Of a DNA stretch of 27,115 nt, positions 10,057 to 20,800 are shown piece by piece. The number at the start of each line of letters is the position of its first letter. Within the stretch, counting starts at the first letter, position 1. The notes under the pieces were generated by a model. That model was not told the DNA's origin. It searched no databases and saw only the letters and a program-made list of their open reading frames with translations. The position numbers were made by a program, and so were the translations under genes. This DNA is from Mycogone perniciosa (taxonomy: Eukaryota > Ascomycota > Sordariomycetes > Hypocreales > Hypocreaceae). The stretch spans positions 1-27,115 of the forward strand of contig JAOALB010000171.1 of NCBI GenBank assembly GCA_025331125.1, given 5' to 3'.

Positions 10057-10846
10057 TATTATGACCCGACTATATTGTCACGACCCGACCAGGCCAAGGC
10101 CCGGATCCGGAGGAATGTCGGAATAACGGGCCAATAGGAATATAATCACTAGGGTATATACCGAATCGTTAATGATTAAGGATGTATATAAGTGATCACA
10201 AACCTTAAATTATTAGGAATATAATTACATTCCCTAATAATTGTTATAACTCTCCTTTATATATATATAACTGGCTTGTCACTTATTTAGTATAGTTACT
10301 TAAACAGTCGTTAATAAATTGCATTTACTAGAACCGCCTGTTTTATAGAATCGTGACTATGTTACCCTGCTCAGTATTCATCCCTGACCTCTCTGTCAAT
10401 ATAAACCCTGCGAACCTCGGTTTAACTGTTGAGAATCAACCCGGATCGTTACATATATTGAAGACTAGGTTACAGGGGCATAGGAGAATATTGGTTATAT
10501 CAACCAATTATTAAAAAGTAATTACTGCGCTAAAGGTAATTACTTAAACACTTATTATATTAAAATATATAATCATTTACTTAATTACTATACTATTACA
10601 GTAGTTGCAGTAATACTTATTAAAATATTAGTAATTATATATAAATCTATATAAATCTATATATAACTAACTTATTATTTATTTAATATAGTTATTTAAA
10701 TGGTTGTTAATAATTGCATTTACTAGAACTGCCTATTTTATAAAATTATAACTATATACCCTATTTAATATTTATTATTAACTTCTTTATTAATATAAAC
10801 CTATAAACCTTAGTTTATCCTTTAAAAATTAACTTAAATTATTATA
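10057..10846 (+). mobile_element. G1-family gypsy 5' LTR, split by a younger solo LTR
   Basis: The two parts, 10057-10075 and 10459-10846, together give about 407 bases. They align with the LTRs at 16821-17224 and 25059-25468: GACCCGACTATAT at the start, then GAAGACTAGGTTA and the AATTATTAAAAAGTAATTACTG block. Internal sequence starting TTAACGACTTTTATTTAAAAGG follows, as after the 5' LTR at 16821. This identifies it as the 5' LTR of a second, incomplete G1 element. Confidence 0.85.
10076..10453 (+). mobile_element. Solo LTR, G2 type, 378 bp, target duplication TATAT
   Basis: It starts TGTCACG and ends CGTTACA, and is flanked by TATAT at 10071-10075 and 10454-10458. Removing it plus one TATAT restores the G1 LTR sequence seen at 16831-16850. 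Many CpG and G/C-rich stretches survive (10080-10135), so it is much less RIP-mutated than its host. Its last 205 bases or so match the G1 LTR 3' half, but its first 170 or so do not. A TATA-like run at 10258-10272 would fit a promoter near the U3/R junction. Confidence 0.92.
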
Positions 10847-10996
10847 TATTAACGACTTTTATTTAAAAGGCTATTAAGAATTTTAAATAATACTGTAAAT
10901 ATATCTGCTGTAGTATCCTCTTTTAATACTTTACGCTTTATTTTACCTCCTCGCTAAGTATAGGATAATAACAAAGATAATAATATAAATAAAGTA
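10847..10996 (+). mobile_element. Leader fragment of the truncated G1 element
   Basis: This stretch follows the LTR and aligns with the leader after the intact 5' LTR at 17225 to about 17375, including the ACGACTTTTATTTAAAAGG block and the stretch ending AATATAAATAAA. The gag and pol sequences that should follow are missing. Confidence 0.75.
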
Positions 10997-11054
10997 TAAC
11001 AATCCAGGTTAATTCTTAACAGTTAAACTAAGGTTTATAGGTTTATATTAATAG
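10997..11054 (-). mobile_element. Inverted fragment of a G-family LTR end
   Basis: The sequence is the reverse complement of the LTR 3' end (AATATAAACC, GGTTTAACTGTTAAGAA, CCTGGATCGTTA, allowing RIP changes). It is cut off at 11054, where repeat F1 begins with TGTTATAGCAC. This is another element or rearranged end inserted head-on against the fragment to its left. Confidence 0.75.
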
Positions 11055-11937
11055 TGTTATAGCACTGACTGTAACGCGATATTAACGCCCTGTTACGTAA
11101 GCCCTGGTTATATAACCAGGCCCTAATGCATTCCTAGCTATAGCTTTCTATAAAGCCTTAAGGCTTTCTTGCTCTTTACAGTATAATAATAATATTTGCC
11201 TTAACTTACCTTTTTATACTATAATAGTTTATACTGTCCTTTAATTTAACTATACTGTTATAAAGTATATATTTAACTTATTATAAATTCCCTTTAAATC
11301 CCTTTTTACTTTTAAACCTATAATAATGCCTTTATAGCTTAGCCTTTATTTTTTAAACCTTATATTTATAAGAAATTAATTATAAGCAAGATAAATATAA
11401 ATGCCTTAAACTTTACTTTAAAGTTTAATTTAGCTTAATAAACTATAGTTTTAATTATAAAGTTTATACTTTTCCCTTTTTTTAAATCTTTATAAAAATT
11501 TAATATTAATAGTAATTATATATATTTAATAAATATAATTATTAAAAATATTAATTTTTAATATTAATTTTACTTTTTTAATTCAATAATTTAATAATAA
11601 ATAAAGAAATATTATTAAATATTAATAAAAATATATTAATTAATATTTTTAAATTAATATTATTTTTGTAAGTAATTAATTAATCTTTTTTATTAAACTT
11701 AAAAACATTTTATATATTATAAGTTTTTTAAAAAGAGACATATATTAATTATAATAAAAAAACTTTAATACTATTATTAAAAGTTTTAATAACTTTATTT
11801 AACGATATTAAAAAGTTAATATAATATTTTCTATTAATTTTAATTAATAATATAAAATAATTAACCTTTTTTTAAAAAGATTATAATTTTTTAATAATCT
11901 ATATATATTAAATAAACCTTCTTAAAACTTTCTAATA
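11055..11937 (+). repeat. Long direct repeat F1 (heavily RIP-mutated copy)
   Basis: It begins TGTTATAGCACTG and shares about 0.9 kb with the copy at 14006. Differences are mostly C to T and G to A. An 18-base perfect palindrome lies at 11103-11120 (CCTGGTTAT and its complement). The pair could be the LTRs of an element with a short interior. I found no matching target duplications, and the right boundary is approximate, so the LTR reading is only one option; a tandem duplication is the other. Confidence 0.65.
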
Positions 11938-14005
11938 AAGTTATATATATTAAATAATAAATATAATAAAACTATTAAATAAATAATAAAGGCTTTAAAA
12001 ATAAAAGGTTTTTAAAAGTTTATTAATATTATAAAAATTCAAATAATTAAATTAAATAAATTTAACTTTATTAAATAATATTAACTTTATAAGATTATTT
12101 ATAATAAACTTAAAAAAGCGCTTATTATAATACCTTTTATATTATTTAAATAAACTAATATTAATAAGGTTATTAATAATATTGATATTAATATTAATAG
12201 AATAATTAAACTACTACTTTAATATTAATTAATAATTTAATATAATTAAATATTATATATACTTTATTACTTTACCTTTAAATCTTTTATAAAAAATATA
12301 TTATTAAAAGACTTTACTTTTACTATAAAAAGTAAACTATAGCTATAATAAATATAATAAAAAAAGCAGTTTAATATATATTAAAGTAATTTATATTAAA
12401 TATAAAATTAAAATCGCTTAATTTAATTATATTAATTATACTTTAATTTAATAATATTTTAAAGTTAATAATAAAATACTTTAATAAAGTATAATAATTA
12501 AACTTTAATAGCGCGTTAATATTACTTATAATACTTAAATAATTTATAAATCTAAGCTTTAAATAATATTTTTTTTAAGTATTAATAAAAATAATAATAA
12601 TAGTGTTATTTTATTAACTTTTAGTTTACTTTAATTTAATTAACTTTATTTATTAAAAATTTAAATTTAATTTATAAATTAAAAAGAAAATTAACTTTTA
12701 TTAAACGTTATAAGTAAAGGTTAACTATAAATAAAACTATTATTTTAAAATAGATTTAGTATTATTTTTTTAATTAAAAACCTTTTAAATTTAAATTAAG
12801 AAATAATAAATCCCTTTTAATATAAGTTATATTATTTTTTATATATAATATTTATATTAATATAAATGCTTTAATAAATAATAGCTATATACTTTAAGCT
12901 TTTATTAATTATATTTTTATTAAATAATTTAATCTTATTATTTAATAACTATTATTTATTAAAAATTCTGTATTTATTAATAAAAGTATAATTAATAAAA
13001 TTTTAAACTTTTTTATTATATAAACTATGATTAGTTTTTGTAAAAGGTTTTACTTTTTAATTATTATAAATATCTTTAATAATATATTTATAATCTTTAA
13101 CTTTTTATAATTAAAAAAATATAATTTTAATATTAATTAAAAATGGTTAACTATTACTTTTAAATTTTATTATTATTATAACTATTATTTTTAAAAAATA
13201 TAATTAACTTTATATAAATCTTAATAGTAATAAAAATAAAAAATAACTTTATTAAAGTAAATATAAAAAGTATATATTATTAATAATTAATAATTAAAGA
13301 TACTTTAAATAAAGTAAAGCTTAATTTAATTAAATAAAGAATTATATTATACTAGCAATTATTAATTAAAAATGCTTTAAAAGAAATAAAGTATAATTTA
13401 AGTAAAAAAAGGCCTTTAAATTATATATTCTTTAAAGTTTAATATTAAATTAAAATTACTATATAATTTATATATATAGTAAAGTTAAAAATAAAGAAAT
13501 ATAAATATAAGTAATTTTAAATTAAATATATATAAAGTTACTGCCTGCTTTTATAATTTATAATTAATAATAAAAAAGGAAACCTTTATTAATGCTATTA
13601 TTATTACTTTTTTAAATATTATTTTTATAAAATTAAGTTAAATATTAAAATTAAAAAGCATATTTAAATATAGTAAATATATAAATAATAGCAGCTATAA
13701 ACTTTATTACCTTTTATTAATAATTATATATTTATATAATAAAATAATTTAAAAAGAAATTAATTAAACTATTAAAATTAAAAAATTAATATTTATTACT
13801 TTATTAAAGCTTTTAAATATATTTTTTTAATAAATACTTATAAAATAAAAACTTATATTAAAATAAAAACAATATTATTTAAAGAAATTATTATAGTATT
13901 AAACCTGCCCTTTAATAACTTGTTAGTATTATATATATCTTTATATAATAGCTTAGTTTTACTCCTTTAAACTATATCTTTATAGCTTTTTACTTTATTT
14001 TAAAC
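11938..14005. other. Extremely AT-rich interval between F1 and F2, unidentified
   Basis: About 2.07 kb in which C and G are rare and every frame is closed by stops. If F1 and F2 are LTRs this is their interior. I could not read any transposase, gag or polymerase motif on either strand. It is too decayed for recognition by eye. Confidence 0.5.
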
Positions 14006-15082
14006 TATTATAGCACTAACCGTAACGCGATATTAACGCCCTGTTACGTAAGCCCTAGTTATATAACCAGGCCCTAACACGTTCCTAGCTATAGCTTTCT
14101 GTAAAGCCTTAAGGCTTTCTCGCTCTCTACAGTATAATAATAATATTTGCCCTAACCTACCTTTCTATACTGTAATAGTTTATACTGTCCTTTAACTTAG
14201 CTGCGCTATCGCGAGGCATATACTTAACCGATTATAAATTCCCCTTAAATCCCCCTTTATTCCTAAACTTATAATAACGCTTTTATAGCCTATCCTTTAT
14301 CCCTTAAACCCTATATTTATAGGAAACCAATTATAAGCAAGATAAATATAAATGCCCTAAACCTTACCCCGCAGCCTAACCTAGCCTAATAGACTATAGT
14401 TTTAGCTATAAAGTTTATACCTTTCCCTTTTCTCTTTAAAACCCTATAAAAATCTAGTATTAATAGTGACTGTATATATTTAATAAATGCGATTATTAAG
14501 GATAACGATTTTTAGTATTAATTTTATCTTTTTAGTTAAATAATTGAAAAGGGTTTAGTTTAATAAAAAAAATAAAAATAAACCTTTAAGTAGGAAATCT
14601 TAAAGCAGGCAGATAAAAATTAAAACCTTAAAGTATAAATTAAAGCTTAGGTTAAAGCTTTAAATGCAGCCTTGCTATTAAACCTTAAAAATAATAACCT
14701 ACCTAGCTACTATTAAACTAAAAACTTTAAGTAATTTAATAGTAAATAAAAAGATATTATTAAATATTAATAAAAATATATTAACTAGTATTTTTAAATT
14801 AATATTACCTTTATAGGTAATTAATGAATCTTTTTAATTAAATTTAAAAAGATTTTATATATTATAGATCTTTTAAAGGGAGATATATATTAACTGTAAA
14901 TAAGAAACTTAAATACTATTATTAAGAGTTTTAATAACCCTGCCTAATAGCATTAAAAGACTAATATAGTATTTTTTATTAATTTTAATAAGTAATATAA
15001 AATAATTAACCTGTCTTAAAAGGTATTATAGTCTTTTAATAACTTATATATATTAAATAAGCCTTTCTAGAACTTTATATCA
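14006..15082 (+). repeat. Long direct repeat F2 (less mutated in its first half)
   Basis: It begins TATTATAGCACTAACCG and aligns with F1 over its length, apart from about 170 extra bases near 14548-14735 that F1 lacks. The first 450 bases keep many C and G (for example 14023-14060 and 14200-14290), while the second half is as AT-rich as F1. The right boundary near 15082 is where similarity to F1 fades and is approximate. Confidence 0.65.
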
Positions 15083-15215
15083 AAACTATCTTAATATACC
15101 TAGCCTTATAAACACTAAATAAAACCTATTAATTACAGGAATTATTATACTTTATATATTAAAAATAAAAAATTAAAGTAAAGTTAGTAAAGATATAGTT
15201 ATTTGGCTTTAAATT

Positions 15216-15790
15216 TGTTAAAAAGGAGGGCTAAAACGTAAAGATTTTAGTGTATTTGGGTAACCTTCCTATTCTGGCTAGACCTAGAATTAGGCCCGAC
15301 GCTAGGACCGAGTTCTGGAGGAACTTTGGTGTAAGTTAGGAAATTTCTGTTATCTTTAACGATAATAATTGAGCTAGGACCAGCTACCCCGCCTACCCTA
15401 GACTCAATACAATAAGTATAATGGCTATTGTGAAAAATCTGATTAAAATGGTTTCCTGTTTGTATGGCTGTGAGTCGATTTAGACGATTTCCTATATAAA
15501 TGAATTTTGCGGAAAATAGGAATAAGGCCATAAACCTAATTCTGCTACTGTATTCCTATTATTTAGTCGGAGGACTATTATAGAAGACAAAGCATTATTC
15601 TACAATCACTTCTATAATCCAGCCGCATACACTAGATATTCTATAGCTTTTCAGCTATTAAATTAGTTACAATTTAATTGTTTATCTATTGTTAACCCAA
15701 TTAGACAGTTGTTTCCTTATTGCTGCGTTATATGCAGCTTCCTAGAAGCTGTATATAAATAAGGTTTAGTATAACCTTGTTATTTTAATA
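15216..15790 (+). mobile_element. Solo LTR, family E, 575 bp, target duplication AAATT
   Basis: It starts TGTTAAAA and ends TTTTAATA, a RIP-altered form of TTTTAACA, which would be a perfect inverted repeat of the start. AAATT flanks it at 15211-15215 and 15791-15795. It is moderately well preserved. A 94-codon minus-strand frame inside it (15247-15531) matches nothing and is probably accidental. The second copy lies 166 bases downstream but has its own target duplication. Confidence 0.88.
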
Positions 15791-15956
15791 AAATTACTAG
15801 GCTATCTTTACTATTTTATTGCCTTTTTATTATACTTTAATACTATATAGAAATAATATATATATTAGCTTTTAATAAAGTAAAAGCTAATAGTTTACTT
15901 TAAATAGGCGTTAATTTATATAAATCGCTAGTTTTGATAGATTTAATAAATAAAAG

Positions 15957-16537
15957 TATTAAAAAGGAGGGCTAAAAAGCGAGGATTTTAGTGTAAATGG
16001 ACAACCTTCCTATTCCGGCTAGACCCGGAATTAGGCCCAACACTAGGACCGAGTTCCTGGAGGAACCTCGGTATAAGTTAGGAAATTTCTGTTATCTTTA
16101 ACAATAATAATTAAGCTAGGACCAGCTACCCTGCCTACCCTAGACTTAATACAATAGGCATAATAGCTATTATGAAAAGTCTGACTAAAATGGTTTCCTG
16201 TTTATATAGCTGTAAGTTGATTTGGACGATTTCCTATATAAATAAATTTTGCAGAAAATAGAAATAAGGTCACAAACCCAATTCTGCTACTGCATTCCTA
16301 TTATTTAATTAAAGGACTATCGTAAAAGATAAAGCTATTGTTTATACAATTACTTCTATACTGGCTATATATACACTAGATATTCTATAGCTTCTAGCTA
16401 TTAAATTATTTACAATTTAATTGTTTATTTATTATTAGCCTAATTAGACTCTTAATTGTTTCCTTATTACTGTGTTGTATACAGCTTCCTAGAAGCTATA
16501 TATAAATAAAGTTTAGTATAACCTTGTTATTTTAATA
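15957..16537 (+). mobile_element. Solo LTR, family E, 581 bp, target duplication AAAAG
   Basis: It starts TATTAAAA (TG changed to TA) and ends TTTTAATA, with AAAAG at 15952-15956 and 16538-16542. It aligns end to end with the LTR at 15216 but carries more C-to-T and G-to-A changes. Separate target duplications mean the two are independent insertions, not the two ends of one element. Confidence 0.88.
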
Positions 16538-16820
16538 AAAAGGTATTAAAGTAAAGGGCCAGTAAAATAAAGATAATAGTGTAAAGATAAATTAAATAAA
16601 AGATTAAAGAATAAAAGTTAAAAGATAATTAATATAAAAGGCAGGCAAAATAAAAATAAAATAAAAGCGACTTAAAGAGTAGTTAAAGGGGAGTATAAGA
16701 GTTTATACTGCCCTATTTCCCTTTATTTATAAAACCCTAGTATTAAAAAATAGCTAGGATAGCTGTTCAAAGAGGGAGGGATAATTACAATACTAAAAAG
16801 TATATACCTTAGTATATACT
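16538..16820. other. Spacer before the gypsy element
   Basis: AT-rich, with moderately preserved G-rich segments, no usable frame, and no repeat that I can match elsewhere in the window. It ends in ATACT, the target duplication of the element to its right. Confidence 0.6.
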
Positions 16821-17224
16821 TATTATAACCCGACTATATCGAAGACTAGGTTATAGGGGTATAGGAGAATATTGGTTACACTAACTAATTATTAAAAAGT
16901 AATTACTGCGCTAAAGTAATTATTTAAACGCTTACTATATTAAAATATATAATTATTCACTTAATTACTATATTATTACAGTAATTGCAATAATATTTAC
17001 TAAAATATTAATAATTGCATATAAATCTCCTTTATATATATATAACTGGCTTATTATTTATTTAATATAGTTATTTAAATAGTTATTCATAATTATATTT
17101 ACTAAAACCACCTATTTTATAGAATTGTAACTATATTACCCTATTTAGTATTAATCCTTAACCTCTCTAATATAAACCCTGCAAACCTTAGTTTAACTGT
17201 TAAGAACTAACCTGGATCGTTATA
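16821..17224 (+). repeat. 5' LTR of the gypsy element
   Basis: It starts TATTATAACCCGAC (original TG altered to TA) and ends CGTTATA (original CGTTACA). It aligns over its length with 25059-25468 and with the split LTR at 10057-10846. A TATA-like run occurs near 17032-17043. Leader sequence beginning CATTAACGAC follows; any primer-binding site there is obscured by mutation. Confidence 0.9.
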
Positions 17225-17879
17225 CATTAACGACTTTTATTTAAAAGGCCACTAAGAATCCTAAGTAATATCGCAAGTATATCCGCTATAGTATCCTTTT
17301 CCAATAACCCTAACAATTTACCCTCTATTCTACCTTTACGCTAAAGGCAGGACAATAATAGAGACAACAATATAAATAAAAGCGAAGATAAAGATAAAAT
17401 TAATAAAATAAAATAACTTTGCATTTATATAAAGGAGACCTTTTAGTGTATAAAAGTTAATTATATAGAATAGGAATAATACTATTAATATTTAGTTACT
17501 AAAAACGCTAGACTTTAGTAAATAATTTACTAATAGTAAGCAATTATTATAAACTTATAAAATTAAGCCCTGCTTACTTTAAACCTTATATTAAACTATA
17601 AAGGGAATTAACCTTTAAGGGATTTAAAGGAGTTACTTAAAATATAACCCTTTAAGCACTTTAATAAAAGTACTATAATACTTTAACTGTTTTTTACTTA
17701 ACTATATAACTACTTTACCTACTTTTTAATTAACTTTAATATAAAAACTAGTAAAGTCTTTTTAATTGCTAAATAACTTAAAAGAAATGCCTTAAAGTAG
17801 TTTAAACCTAGTTAAAGGGATTTCTTTAATAATAAAAGCAAAGCCAATAAGTAAATATAGTTTATATTTGCTAACTATA

Positions 17880-18400
17880 ATTAATTTAAAGAAAAATTAA
17901 AGAATATCTTTAATAATATTAATAAAGAATACACTATAGAAAATAAACTTATAAACTTAATTTAAAAAGGAAAATACTTTAATTATACTATATACTTTAA
18001 GAACTATACTTTTAAAGTTAAATAAAGAAACTTTACTTTTATTAAATACTTTTATAATAAACTTAAGCTAGAAATTAAAAAAAAAGTTTATAAATTATTT
18101 TAAAATAAAAGTATTATTAAGTTTATTAAAAAATATATTAATATAGATAATTTACTTTATAAACTTTATTTAAATATAAAAAAAAGATAATAGTAATCTA
18201 GATAAATTTATAAGTATTAAAGATATATAAATTAAACTAAAAAGTAATAAAAATATATCGCTAGCTTTAATAATAAAAGACTTAATTAAATAGATTTAAA
18301 TATTATTTAAAAGGGAAAGGTAAAAGTTATTTATTATAATTATAATAAACTAGGATATATTTTAAAGGACTATAAAGCTTTATAAAAGCTAAGAATTAAT
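17880..18400 (+). pseudogene. gag: RIP-dead gag remnant with zinc-knuckle scar
   Basis: Translation through the stops gives a capsid-like segment followed by a CCHC zinc-knuckle pattern at 18332-18373. Its spacing is exactly C-x2-C-x4-H-x4-C, but all four metal ligands now read Tyr. TGT/TGC to TAT is G-to-A, and CAC/CAT to TAC/TAT is C-to-T, so the loss is explained by RIP on both strands. Gag would form the retroelement particle and bind RNA. It lies between the 5' LTR and protease, as expected for a gypsy element. Confidence 0.75.
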
Positions 18401-18554
18401 AAACTTTAAAAGCCTACACTAAAACTTAAATAAAAAGTTAATATAGTTTTAAAAACTATTAATTATATATTATTTAACTAGACTATATACTATAATAATA
18501 GCTATTTTATTTATAAATTTAATAAAGATAAAAGTAGATAATACTTTAAATAAC

Positions 18555-18642
18555 CTAGAAAGATATTTATAATAAACTAGAAAGATATTTATAATAAACT
18601 AGAAAGATATTTATAATAAACTAGAAAGATATTTATAATAAA
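18555..18642 (+). repeat. Four perfect 22-bp tandem repeats
   Basis: The unit CTAGAAAGATATTTATAATA plus AA occurs four times without a single difference, then breaks down at 18643. The unit length is not a multiple of three, so it does not preserve a reading frame. Exact identity inside heavily mutated DNA points to expansion after most RIP had occurred. Confidence 0.95.
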
Positions 18643-19122
18643 CTAAAAAAGATATTAATTAAAACCTAAATCTTTAACTTTTAAAGATATCTTTAAAGAA
18701 AATAAAGTAAATAGGTATTTACTATACTTAAATAGTTTAATATAATAAAACTTAAACTTTAGCTATATAAAATTAAATAAAGATAATAGTATTTTAAATA
18801 AATAAATAGTTATTATAATTAACTATTAATATTTTAACTAAATTATTATAAGCAATAAAAAGTAAATTAATAGCAGTAACTTTAATAATAAAAATAAAAA
18901 TAACCTTTTATAATATAGACTATTACTATATAATACTATACTTTTAAACTAGAAAATATACTGCCTATAAATAGTAACCTTAAAGGTAAATTAAATAAAT
19001 ACTATTTAAATTTAATTAAAAGAGTTACTATAAATATATAATAAAATAAGTTAAGCTTACACTTATATAAACAGCTCTATATGCAAAATAAAGCTAATAA
19101 TAAAATAGCTATTAAAGCTATC

Positions 19123-19583
19123 TGTTACGTTCCGAGTATGTTTCCCTTATATACAGTTGGTACCGTCATAATAATTGCTACAAATGCGATTATTAGTCTA
19201 TTCTTTTGCCTATTGGCGTAACGGGATAATGGTTCATTATACAATAATCGCATATAGCTGGTGGCCTCAGGTTCGAATTGTGTTGGTGTTCCGCAATTTG
19301 TAGACCTCCGCCGCTAATAAGCCCGCTATACGGCAGTACTTAGGCAGGTACTACAGCATGCGCTTGGGGGATAGAACAACTGTATGGACCTGAAGGATAG
19401 ATTGGTCCCCTATCTGGTCGTTGCCTTAGGCTTGAGGACAAGCCCTGAGGGAGAGGGACATCGTGTTACGTTCCGAGTATGTTTCCCTTATATACAGTTG
19501 GTACCGTTATAATAATTGCTACAAATGCGATTATTAGCCTATCCCGTTTGCCTGTTGGCGTAATGGGATAATGGTTCGTTACA
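19123..19583 (+). mobile_element. 461-bp TRIM-like miniature LTR element, target duplication CTATC
   Basis: Two direct repeats of 119 and 120 bp (19123-19241 and 19464-19583) begin TGTTACGTTCCGAG and end in TTACA or its RIP form TTATA. They flank a 222-bp interior with no coding capacity. CTATC flanks the element at 19118-19122 and 19584-19588. A purine tract, GAGGGAGAGGGA, lies just before the right repeat, as expected for a polypurine primer. TGGTGGCCTCAGG at 19259-19271 could be a primer-binding site, although it sits 17 bases into the interior rather than adjacent to the repeat. Differences between the two repeats are nearly all transitions. It is far more GC-rich than the gypsy element it interrupts, so it is younger or too short to be an efficient RIP target. 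Confidence 0.85.
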
Positions 19584-19877
19584 CTATCCCAGTTACTCTA
19601 GCTATATGCAAAGAACCTATATATTTCTATATATAAAGAGACTACACCGAAAATAACGCTACTTATAAAAAGCACTATACTATATCCTAGGTTACCTGCA
19701 TTGCATATAGGTGTATAGTATACTTTTAAGAGAAAGTAAAGTATAATACATTTCCAATTAAAATCCTATTTTACTTTATAAAATAAGTATAGGATTATAA
19801 TACTTTTAAAGAATAGATTATAACTATATAGTACCAAGTTTGAAATTATTATTATTAAACTAGATACTGAAACTTTA

Positions 19878-20070
19878 AAGGAATATTGTTAGCTATAAGG
19901 ATTTAAAGGATATAAATTTAAAAAGTGCTATATTTACTGTTAAAAGAAATTAATAAAATAATACTTCTACTATAATAAAAGGTTTAAGTGTAATTAATAA
20001 TATTACTTAAAGTATAATAGCTTAAAGTGTATTATATATAAATAAAATAAGTTAAGAGATTAGTATATAT
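19878..20070 (+). pseudogene. Cys/His-rich coding relic between gag and protease
   Basis: One plus-strand frame, read through several TAA/TAG codons, gives about 60 residues rich in Cys and Tyr, with C-x2-Y-like spacings such as KKCYIYC and LKCIIY. Since Cys and His become Tyr under RIP elsewhere in this element, the ancestor was probably a zinc-binding domain. It lies to the right of the TRIM insertion and before protease. I do not recognise it as a standard gypsy domain; it may be part of a long Gag or an acquired segment. Confidence 0.4.
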
Positions 20071-20469
20071 AATAAGCCAATAATACCCTATATTTATTAC
20101 TAGACTATATATACTGCTAAAAGGATAAATGCATTATTTATTTATAGGAAAAATTTTAAAAATAGTAAATATAAAAGTATATAAAATATAAACCTACCTT
20201 AAAGGATAGAGAGATTAATTAGATTATAAAAGAACTGCATTGAAATTAGTTTAACTTTATTACCTATAAAGGAACTGCCTATAATAAAAGAAGGTAGTAT
20301 TTACTTTAAGGAACCTTAATTAACTGCAAAATTTACATAAAAAAAATCAAGAAATAATTAATATTACCTATAAAAGGGCTATAGGGTAATAATTAATAAA
20401 TTATATCTCTTAAAATATTAAATAATAAAAGCAATAATAAGGATTTACTATATTTTAAATTAAAGATAA

Positions 20470-20800
20470 TAGTTAAAGGATATTAGCTATATATATTAAT
20501 AAATAATAAAGTAATAGGCAATTTTATTATACCTATAACTATAAATCGCCTATAATTACCTTAGTAAAGGAAACTAGACTATATTAACTTTATTAAATAA
20601 AAGGAGGAGCCTTTATATATAATAATAGATAGGTTAAGCGAAAGATTAATTATCTTGAACTTAAAATTGCTAAATGTAAAAGAGTAGTTCCTTATAATAT
20701 AGTGAATATTAATAAGTACAATATTATTTTCAGTTATCCTTAATTAAAATGCAATAACCTTAATATTAACTGGGAGAATAGCTAGCTTTATTAATATAAT
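20470..20800 (+). pseudogene. pol: Retropepsin remnant of the gypsy element
   Basis: Near 20499-20530 the frame reads NNKVIGNFI. It matches the aspartic protease active-site block D-S/T-G-A-x-x-N-F-I if GAT, GGA, GCA and ACA codons have undergone G-to-A or C-to-T changes. About 200 bases on, near 20715-20785, the frame retains the tyrosine- and isoleucine-rich block and the NINW motif typical of the junction between protease and reverse transcriptase in Ty3/Gypsy elements. The protease would mature Gag-Pol. Here the catalytic Asp codon reads Asn. Confidence 0.65.

Noticed and set aside
15247..15531. Minus-strand frame of 94 codons
   Set aside because: It lies wholly inside the solo LTR at 15216-15790, is closed in the second copy, and resembles no known protein.
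18555..18642. CRISPR-like array
   Set aside because: The 22-bp units are directly adjacent with no spacers, in a eukaryotic retroelement; it is a minisatellite.
19215..19290. tRNA-like A box (GGGATAATGG) and B box (GGTTCGAATT) in the TRIM-like element
   Set aside because: Spacing suits a Pol III promoter, but the T-stem pairs poorly and no cloverleaf forms. The direct repeats, purine tract and target duplication favour an LTR element.
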